Of a stretch of 64,000 nt of DNA, positions 58,711-64,000 are shown piece by piece. Under the pieces are notes generated by a model. The model had not been told where the DNA came from, ran no database searches, and saw only the letters and a program-made list of their open reading frames with translations. Position 1 is the stretch's first letter. Each line of letters opens with the position of its first letter. The position numbers and the translations under genes are program-made. This DNA comes from Streptomyces sparsogenes (GTDB taxonomy: Bacteria; Actinomycetota; Actinomycetes; Streptomycetales; Streptomycetaceae), in contig NZ_MAXF01000096.1 in the NCBI RefSeq assembly GCF_001704635.1, positions 147,160 to 211,159 of the forward strand, given 5' to 3'.

Positions 58711-59367
58711 TCACCCGAGCCGCTCGTCCTTGCGCATCAGCAGACGGCCGTGGCGCAGGGGCCGTTCTCCTTCGCGCGGCTGGCGCATCATCCGGCCGAC
58801 CTCGGTGAACCCGGCGTCGCCGGCCAGCCGTGCGAGGTCGTCGATCGGCCATCGGTAGGCCGTCGTCACCTTGTGGTCGAACGGTGTGACCGGCTCGTCC
58901 TGCGCCTCGAAGAAGCCGAGCAGGAGGTGGCCGCCGGGCGCGAGCACCCGCCGGAACTCGGCGAAGTAGGCGGGGAGGAGGCGCGGCGGGGTGTGTATGA
59001 CCGAATACCAGGACAGGATGCCGCCCAGCACACCGTCGGCCAGATCCAGGGCGTCCATGGAGCCGACCTCGAACCGCAGGTCCGGGTGGGTCTCGCGGGC
59101 GATGTCGATCATCACCGGCGACAGGTCCACACCGAACACGTCCACCCCCAGATCCCGCAGGTGCGCGGTCACCCGTCCCGGGCCGCACCCCAGCTCGGCG
59201 ACGGGCCCGGCGCCGTGGGTCCGGGCGAGTTCGGCGAACGCGGCGAGCAGGCCCCGGTCCAGCGGGACCTCGTCGAGCTCGTTCCGGACCAGGTCGGCGT
59301 AGAGGGCGGCCACGGCGTCGTAGGCGTTCGCGGTGGTGGTGAGGTAGGAGGAGGAAGGTTCAGTCAC
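58711..59367 (-). CDS. SAM-dependent methyltransferase
   Basis: This 218-residue class I methyltransferase has the SAM motif VAELGCGPGR at about residues 56-65, the acidic motif GVDLSPVM, and LAPGGHLLLGF after it. The start is GTG 59367 with a weak ribosome site. The substrate is unknown. It lies inside what should be a sugar transporter operon. Confidence 0.9.
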   Translation of the reverse strand: MTEPSSSYLTTTANAYDAVAALYADLVRNELDEVPLDRGLLAAFAELARTHGAGPVAELGCGPGRVTAHLRDLGVDVFGVDLSPVMIDIARETHPDLRFEVGSMDALDLADGVLGGILSWYSVIHTPPRLLPAYFAEFRRVLAPGGHLLLGFFEAQDEPVTPFDHKVTTAYRWPIDDLARLAGDAGFTEVGRMMRQPREGERPLRHGRLLMRKDERLG

Positions 59368-59406
59368 AAGGGAGGACCTTAGAGCGTCCCCCTGTCAGGT
59401 GTGCTC

Positions 59407-60378
59407 TCATTCGGGCCGCTCGTCCTTTCCGAACCGCGCGATCGTCTCCAGGATCGCGTCGCGCATCGCGGGGCTCCCCGTGTGCCCCGAGTCGTCGATG
59501 ACCTTCAGCTCCGCGTCCGGCCACGCCTTGGACAGCTCCCACGCGGCCTTCAGCGGGCTGCCCAGGTCGAGCCGGCCGTGGATCAGCACTGCCGGGATGC
59601 CGGCCAGCCGGTGGGCGTCGCGGAGCAGTTGTCCGTCCTCGAGCCAGGCGTCGTGGGCGAAGTAGTGGGCGCAGATCCGGACCATGGCCATCAGGGCGTC
59701 GTCGGGCTTGCCGCCGTAGTAGCCGGGATGCCCGAGTGTCTCGTGGGCGATGACGGCGTCCTCCCAGGCGCACCAGTCCCGCGCCGCCTTGACCCGGACG
59801 GCCTCGTCCGGGCTGTTCAGCAGCCGGTTGTACGCGGCCACGAGGTCGCCGCCCCGGTCCGGCTCCGGCAGCGCGTCGCGGAACGCCTCCCAGGCGCCGG
59901 GCAGCAGGCGTCCGACGCCCCGGTAGAGCCAGTCGATCTCTTCCGGCCGGGTCATGGTGACACCGGCGATGACGATCTCGGAGACCCGCTCGGGGTGGCG
60001 CTCCGCGTAGGCGAGGATCAGCGTCGAGCCCCAGGACCCGCCGTAGAGCAGCCAGCGCTCGACGCCCAGGTGCTCGCGCAGCCGCTCCATGTCGGCGATG
60101 AGGTGGTCGGTGGTGTTGTGTTCCAGACTGACCGCCGGGTCGGAGGCGTGCGGCAGGCTCTCACCACAGCCCCGCTGGTCGAACAGGACGATCCGGTAGA
60201 CCTCGGGATCGAACATCGAGCGACTTCCGCGCCCGCCCCCGCTCCCGGGGCCGCCGTGCACCCACAGGGCCGCCTTCCCGTCGGGGTTCCCGCTGGTCTC
60301 CCAGTAGATCCGGTTTCCGTCTCCGACGTCGAGGAGGCCGTGCGCGTACGGCTCTATGGGCGGGAAGGGCTCGGTCAT
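59407..60378 (-). CDS. proline iminopeptidase
   Basis: This 323-residue alpha/beta hydrolase removes N-terminal proline from peptides. The oxyanion motif is WVHGGPGSGGG, the nucleophile Ser115 is in GGSWGST, and the Asp and His are in HGRLDLGSP and DDSGHTGS. ATG 60378 has a GGAGAG site. It lies between the two transporter permeases, on the same strand. Confidence 0.94.
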   Translation of the reverse strand: MTEPFPPIEPYAHGLLDVGDGNRIYWETSGNPDGKAALWVHGGPGSGGGRGSRSMFDPEVYRIVLFDQRGCGESLPHASDPAVSLEHNTTDHLIADMERLREHLGVERWLLYGGSWGSTLILAYAERHPERVSEIVIAGVTMTRPEEIDWLYRGVGRLLPGAWEAFRDALPEPDRGGDLVAAYNRLLNSPDEAVRVKAARDWCAWEDAVIAHETLGHPGYYGGKPDDALMAMVRICAHYFAHDAWLEDGQLLRDAHRLAGIPAVLIHGRLDLGSPLKAAWELSKAWPDAELKVIDDSGHTGSPAMRDAILETIARFGKDERPE

Positions 60379-60458
60379 GGGGCTCTCCTCAGGGGCGCGA
60401 AGGACAACCTCGTGAGGCTAGACCCGCTGCCGGGGACTTCGCCTCCCAAAAACCGAGT

Positions 60459-60520
60459 GCGGTGAGTATCGGACGGCGACACGCCGACACCACGGCGTGT
60501 CGCTGTCCGATACTCACCGC
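60459..60520. terminator. 28-bp inverted repeat
   Basis: Arms 60459-60486 and 60493-60520 match over 28 bases with one mismatch (a wobble in RNA) around a 6-base loop. It lies between the first permease gene and the peptidase, and would strongly stop transcription coming from the transporter genes. It could also be the scar or end of a small mobile element. Confidence 0.75.
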
Positions 60521-60593
60521 AAAGTCGCTGGTTGCCCACGGGGCCCCGGGGGGCGGCCGCGAGGGGGCCGTCGAGTTCGGGGCGTCGGGGCGT

Positions 60594-61502
60594 TCAGAGC
60601 TCCTCGCGCATCAGCCGCAGGTAGACCACCGAGAACACCGCGCCGACCAGCAGCAACAGCAGGGCCACCGCCGTGCCGTAGCCGATGAGCGACTTGTTGA
60701 ACGCCTGGTCGTACATGAAGACCGGGAGGGTCTGGCTGCGGTTGCCGGGGCCGCCTCGGGTCATGGCCCAGATGAGGCCGAAGACGGAGAGGGTCTGGAG
60801 GGTGTTGAGCATCAGGTTGGTGCCGATGGAGCGGCGGATCATCGGCAGGGTGACGTGCCAGAAGCGGCGCGGGCCGCTCGCGCCGTCGACTTCGGCGGCC
60901 TCGTTGATCTCCTTGGGGATCTCGGAGAGCGCGGCGGAGTAGACGAGCATGGAGAAGGCCGTGCCGCGCCAGACGTTGGCGAAGGAGACGGCGAGGATGG
61001 GGAGGGTGTAGAGCCAGTTCTGGGACGGCAGGTGGAGCCAGTCCAGGACGGCGTTGAGGGTGCCCTCGCGGCGGAAGAAGGCGTAGAGCAGAAAGCCCGC
61101 GACGATCTCGGGCACCACCCAGGCCGCGATGACGATCGAGCCGGTGAGGGTGCGGATCGGCTTGGATGCGCGCCGCATGGCGGTGGCGAGGGCGAGGCCG
61201 AGGGTGTTCTGGCCGATGAGGGAGGACAGGAAGGTGAAGACGAGGGTGAGGACGACGGCGTTGCGGAAGTCGTCGTCGGCGAAGGCGCGCCGGAAGTTGT
61301 CGAGGCCGACGAAGTTCGTGGTGGCGGCGCCGGTCAGCTGCATGTCGGTGAAGGCGATGTAGACGCAGTAGCCGATCGGCCCGCCGAGGAAGAGCAGCAG
61401 GAGGGCGGTGGCCGGGGCGAGGGGGAGCCAGCGCAGGGGGCGGCGGCGCCCCGGGCGCGCCGGGGCGGCCGGGGCCGCCGCCACCTTGGTCGCGGTCGCC
61501 AT
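60594..61502 (-). CDS. sugar ABC transporter permease, MalF type
   Basis: This 302-residue protein has six membrane helices and the EAA loop NEAAEVDGASGPRRFWHVTL. It starts at ATG 61502, sharing one base with the stop of the binding-protein gene. It is the first permease of a carbohydrate transporter. Confidence 0.92.
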   Translation of the reverse strand: MATATKVAAAPAAPARPGRRRPLRWLPLAPATALLLLFLGGPIGYCVYIAFTDMQLTGAATTNFVGLDNFRRAFADDDFRNAVVLTLVFTFLSSLIGQNTLGLALATAMRRASKPIRTLTGSIVIAAWVVPEIVAGFLLYAFFRREGTLNAVLDWLHLPSQNWLYTLPILAVSFANVWRGTAFSMLVYSAALSEIPKEINEAAEVDGASGPRRFWHVTLPMIRRSIGTNLMLNTLQTLSVFGLIWAMTRGGPGNRSQTLPVFMYDQAFNKSLIGYGTAVALLLLLVGAVFSVVYLRLMREEL

Positions 61503-62863
61503 CAGCCCTTGGCCACCGTGGCGCCGTCGGCGATCGAGTCGAGTTGATCGCCGTACGACTTCGCGGCCTCGCCGGGGGAGGCGTCACCCGTGGTCACCGA
61601 CTCCATGGCCTCGCCGATGGCGGTGGAGACCTGCGGGTAGACGGGGAGCGCCGGCCGGTAGTGGGTGTACTTCACCAGCTTGGTGAAGAAGGTGATGCCC
61701 GGCATGGAGGACAGATAGCGGGGGTCCTGGGCGACGTCGTCGCGGACCGCGATCTGCGCGCCGACCACGCACCATTCGACCGCGTTCTTCTCCGTCTGGA
61801 GCTGCTCGATGAACTTCCAGGCCAGGTCGGGGTTCTTGGACTTGGCGGTGATCGCCCAGGTCCAGCCGCCGGACATGCTGACCTTGCCGGGGGCCTGCCC
61901 GGACTGCGTGGGCATGGCCGCCTGGCCGAGGGTCTTGGACCACTCGGCCCAGGGCTTGCCGCCGGTCTTCAGCCAGTTCTGGCCGAGCCAGGAGCCGTCG
62001 AGGGCGATGGCGAGCTTGCCTTCCGGCAGCCACTCGCTGTAGACGGTGGTGCCGACGTTGGGGTCGAGGGCGTCGGAGACGTCGGGGCCCAGCTTCTCGG
62101 AGTAGACGGTCTTGAGGAAGTCCAGGGAGTCCTGGAAGCCCTTGCCGCCGGTGACCCACTTCTTCGCCTTGGGGTCGTACAGCGGGTTCTCGCCCGTGCC
62201 GTACAGCAGCATCTCGAAGCTCTGCATGACGGCGGTCTCGCCGGGGGCCTTGCCGGTGTAGACGTTGAGCGGGGTGACGCCGGGGACCTTCTCCTTGATG
62301 GTGCGGGCCGCGTCGAGGATCTCGTCCCAGTTCCTGGGCTGCCAGTCGGCCGGCAGCCCGGCCTTGGCGAAGATCTTCTTGTTGAACCACAGGCCGCGGG
62401 TGTCGGTGCCGTCCGGGACGCCGTACGTCTTGCCGTCCTCGGCCTTGGCCGCGGCCTTGGCGGTGTCCACGAACCGGTCCCAGGTCTTCCACTTGTCCAG
62501 ATAGTCGTCGAGGGGGCGGAGATAGCCGGCCTTGATGTCGGAGTTGATCCGGAAGGTGTCCTCGTAGACCAGGTCGGGCGCGGTCTTGGGGGACCGCATC
62601 ATCTGCTGGACCTTGGTGGCGTAGTCGTTGTCCTGCGCCTGGATCGGGATCAGCTTGACCTTCTTGCCGGGGTTCGCCTTCTCGAACTCCTTCTTCACCC
62701 CGGCCAGGTAGTTGTCCTTGAATCTGATCTTGTTGTCGGTGCTGCGGGCGTAAGCGACCTTGACGGTGTCCGGGTCGCTGCCCGAGCCGCCGCCGCAGGC
62801 GGTGAGCCCCGCGGCGGCGACGAGCGTGACTGCGCTGAGGATCAGTGGGGCGGTGGGGCGCAC
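61502..62863 (-). CDS. sugar ABC transporter binding lipoprotein
   Basis: This 453-residue extracellular binding protein has a signal peptide ending in the lipobox LTAC with Cys23, followed by a Gly/Ser linker. It has the family-1 solute-binding fold (DGTDTRGLWFNKKIFAKAGL and LDGSWLGQNW). GTG 62863 was chosen for its spacing from AAGGAGG; GTG 62869 is too close. The sugar is unknown. A perfect palindrome lies upstream. Confidence 0.93.
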   Translation of the reverse strand: MRPTAPLILSAVTLVAAAGLTACGGGSGSDPDTVKVAYARSTDNKIRFKDNYLAGVKKEFEKANPGKKVKLIPIQAQDNDYATKVQQMMRSPKTAPDLVYEDTFRINSDIKAGYLRPLDDYLDKWKTWDRFVDTAKAAAKAEDGKTYGVPDGTDTRGLWFNKKIFAKAGLPADWQPRNWDEILDAARTIKEKVPGVTPLNVYTGKAPGETAVMQSFEMLLYGTGENPLYDPKAKKWVTGGKGFQDSLDFLKTVYSEKLGPDVSDALDPNVGTTVYSEWLPEGKLAIALDGSWLGQNWLKTGGKPWAEWSKTLGQAAMPTQSGQAPGKVSMSGGWTWAITAKSKNPDLAWKFIEQLQTEKNAVEWCVVGAQIAVRDDVAQDPRYLSSMPGITFFTKLVKYTHYRPALPVYPQVSTAIGEAMESVTTGDASPGEAAKSYGDQLDSIADGATVAKG

Positions 62864-62898
62864 GGGCACGACCTCCTTGCTGGCCTCTGGGGCTGCGG

Positions 62899-62916
62899 GC
62901 CGACCGTACGGTCGGC
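62899..62916. promoter_or_regulatory. 18-bp palindrome before transporter genes
   Basis: GCCGACCGTACGGTCGGC is a perfect palindrome 35 bases upstream of the binding-protein start. It is a likely operator for the transporter; no regulator is adjacent in the window. Confidence 0.65.
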
Positions 62917-63005
62917 TCCTGGGCAAGGTCAATCCCCGTGACCAGGAACGCCCTTGATCGAACGTCAGCCCGTAAACCCCGGATCCGGCCCGCCTGCCCG
63001 CCCGC

Positions 63006-64000
63006 TCAGCCGGTGTAGCCCGCCAGCACCTTGGTGAAGTCGTACCTGCCCTGGTTGATGCCGCTGCACGCGTCCGCGTCCGTGCCGGAGCCGCACGCGC
63101 GGTCGCGGTTGAGCGACCAGAAGCTGACCCGGGCCAGGTGGTGGCTCTTGGCGTAGGAGACCACGGACTTGAAGTTGTCGAGGGTGACCGTCTCGCCCGC
63201 GACATCGGTCTTGCCGTTCATGGAGGAGAAGCCGGACTTGCGGTACGCGGCGTCGGAGGACAGGCCGTAGGCGCTCGCGACCGTGTTCTTCAGGCCGTCG
63301 ACCGCCGACTTGGTGGCCGCCGCCATGTCGAGGGAGCCCTGGCCGAAGTCGAACGGCATGACGGTCCAGCCGTCCACGTCCACGCCGCTCGCCGCGCCGC
63401 GCCTGACCAGGTCCTTGCCGTTGGCGTCGGGGCCGCTGGTGGTCGTCCCGAAGGTGACGTACACCTTGATGCCGCTGTTCTTCTGCTTGACGATCTTCAG
63501 CGCGTCGATCACCCGCTGCCGGACCGTGGCGTTCTCGAATTCGCTCGCCTCGATGTCGATGTCGATCGACTTGAGCCTGTAGGCGTCGATCACTTTCTGG
63601 TACGCGCCGGCCAGCGCGGAGGCCGAGGAGCACTTCTCGCCGAGCTTGGCGCCGCTCCAGCCGCCGAAGGACACCGTGACATCGCCGCCGGCCGCGCGTA
63701 TGGAGTTGATTGTGGACTGGTCGGCGCCGCCGGTGAGCGCGCGGGAGCCGTCCCACTTCGGGTTGCAGCCGCCGTCCGAGAGGATGAAGGCCATCGTGAA
63801 CTGGGTGGTGCCGGTGGCCGCCATCACATCCGTGGCCTTGGGCGGGTTGCCCCAGCCGAGGTAGAGGTACGGCCCGGTCTGGCCGCTGGCCGCGGCCTTG
63901 GCGCCCGGGGCGGCGGCCATGGCGCCCGGGGCGGCGGCCATGGCGCCCGGGGCGGCGGCGCGAGGAGCGGCGGCCTGGGCGCCGGTGGCGTGGCGGCGAG
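63006..64000 (-). CDS. GH18-like (chitinase-type) protein, 5' end cut off
   Basis: The C-terminal ~330 residues are visible and the frame is open to the window edge, so the start lies outside. An Ala/Pro/Gly linker (AAAPGAM repeated) precedes a GH18-type barrel with GPYLYLGWGN, VTVSFGGWSGAK and VDVDGWTVMPFDFG. The catalytic strand reads LKSIDIDIEASEF, so the first Asp of the DxxDxDxE motif is replaced by Lys, while the last Asp and Glu remain. Two cysteine pairs suggest secretion. Confidence 0.87.
   Translation of the reverse strand, partial: RRHATGAQAAAPRAAAPGAMAAAPGAMAAAPGAKAAASGQTGPYLYLGWGNPPKATDVMAATGTTQFTMAFILSDGGCNPKWDGSRALTGGADQSTINSIRAAGGDVTVSFGGWSGAKLGEKCSSASALAGAYQKVIDAYRLKSIDIDIEASEFENATVRQRVIDALKIVKQKNSGIKVYVTFGTTTSGPDANGKDLVRRGAASGVDVDGWTVMPFDFGQGSLDMAAATKSAVDGLKNTVASAYGLSSDAAYRKSGFSSMNGKTDVAGETVTLDNFKSVVSYAKSHHLARVSFWSLNRDRACGSGTDADACSGINQGRYDFTKVLAGYTG
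63901..63960. repeat. 21-bp tandem repeat in a linker
   Basis: The 21-bp unit beginning GCGCCCGGGGCGGCGGCC occurs at 63901-63921, 63922-63942 and in part at 63943-63960. It encodes the Ala/Pro/Gly/Met repeats of the GH18-like protein. Confidence 0.85.

Overview
The window is high-GC actinobacterial DNA, almost certainly a Streptomyces chromosome core region. Support comes from the strong GC bias at third codon positions, frequent GTG and TTG starts, the adjacent polar-growth genes filP and scy, endonuclease NucS, isobutyryl-CoA mutase, and the Streptomyces-type AIM24, DUF2550, DUF3817, DUF6230 and DUF6114 proteins. From memory, the gene order closely follows the S. coelicolor segment from the atp operon to pfkA. 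No rRNA, tRNA, CRISPR array, insertion sequence or prophage was seen.

Layout. 1-6.3 kb: the F1Fo ATP synthase operon from the end of atpE through atpC, with a hairpin between atpD and atpC and a terminator after atpC. 6.3-12.5 kb: a DUF2550 protein, a LuxR-type two-component pair, a membrane protein, a PduO-type cobalamin adenosyltransferase, and an ABC-2 exporter divergent from a TetR regulator across a perfect inverted repeat. 12.6-20 kb: 3-hydroxybutyryl-CoA dehydrogenase, a STAS protein, a membrane-anchored P-loop protein, NucS, an SCO5389-like protein, an LLM flavin oxidoreductase and a zinc-ribbon-like protein. 20-28 kb: an ABC-2 exporter with long disordered tails, then filP and scy, the coiled-coil cytoskeletal genes for tip growth. 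28-32 kb: methylmalonyl-CoA epimerase, thiolase, MeaB, a G-rich minisatellite and a PhzF-like protein. 32-41.5 kb: a PepSY protein divergent from an OmpR-type two-component system, a MarR regulator, three tandem AIM24 proteins, two DUF3817 paralogues, a thiamine-binding-like protein, an ArsR-like regulator divergent from an MFS exporter, and a second MarR regulator. 41.5-45 kb: isobutyryl-CoA mutase large subunit, a TetR regulator and a thioredoxin/TPR protein. 45.5-48.3 kb: a three-gene cassette of exported or membrane proteins of unknown function. 48.4-54.5 kb: pyruvate kinase, ackA-pta and pfkA. 54.6-57.6 kb: two tandem exported proteins and a vapB gene with a wrecked vapC. 57.6-64 kb: a sugar ABC transporter whose second permease gene is separated by a peptidase and a methyltransferase, then a GH18-like protein cut by the window edge.

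How the genes fit together. Several genes belong to adenosylcobalamin and short-chain acyl-CoA metabolism (adenosyltransferase, 3-hydroxyacyl-CoA dehydrogenase, thiolase, epimerase, MeaB, IcmA). A second theme is energy and overflow metabolism (ATP synthase, Pfk, Pyk, Pta-AckA). Regulators are often divergent from their likely targets, with clear palindromes between them. The best candidates for undescribed biology are the DUF6230/DUF6114/Asp-Lys-rich cassette at 45.5-48.3 kb, the AIM24 triplet, and the paired exported proteins at 54.6-57.1 kb.
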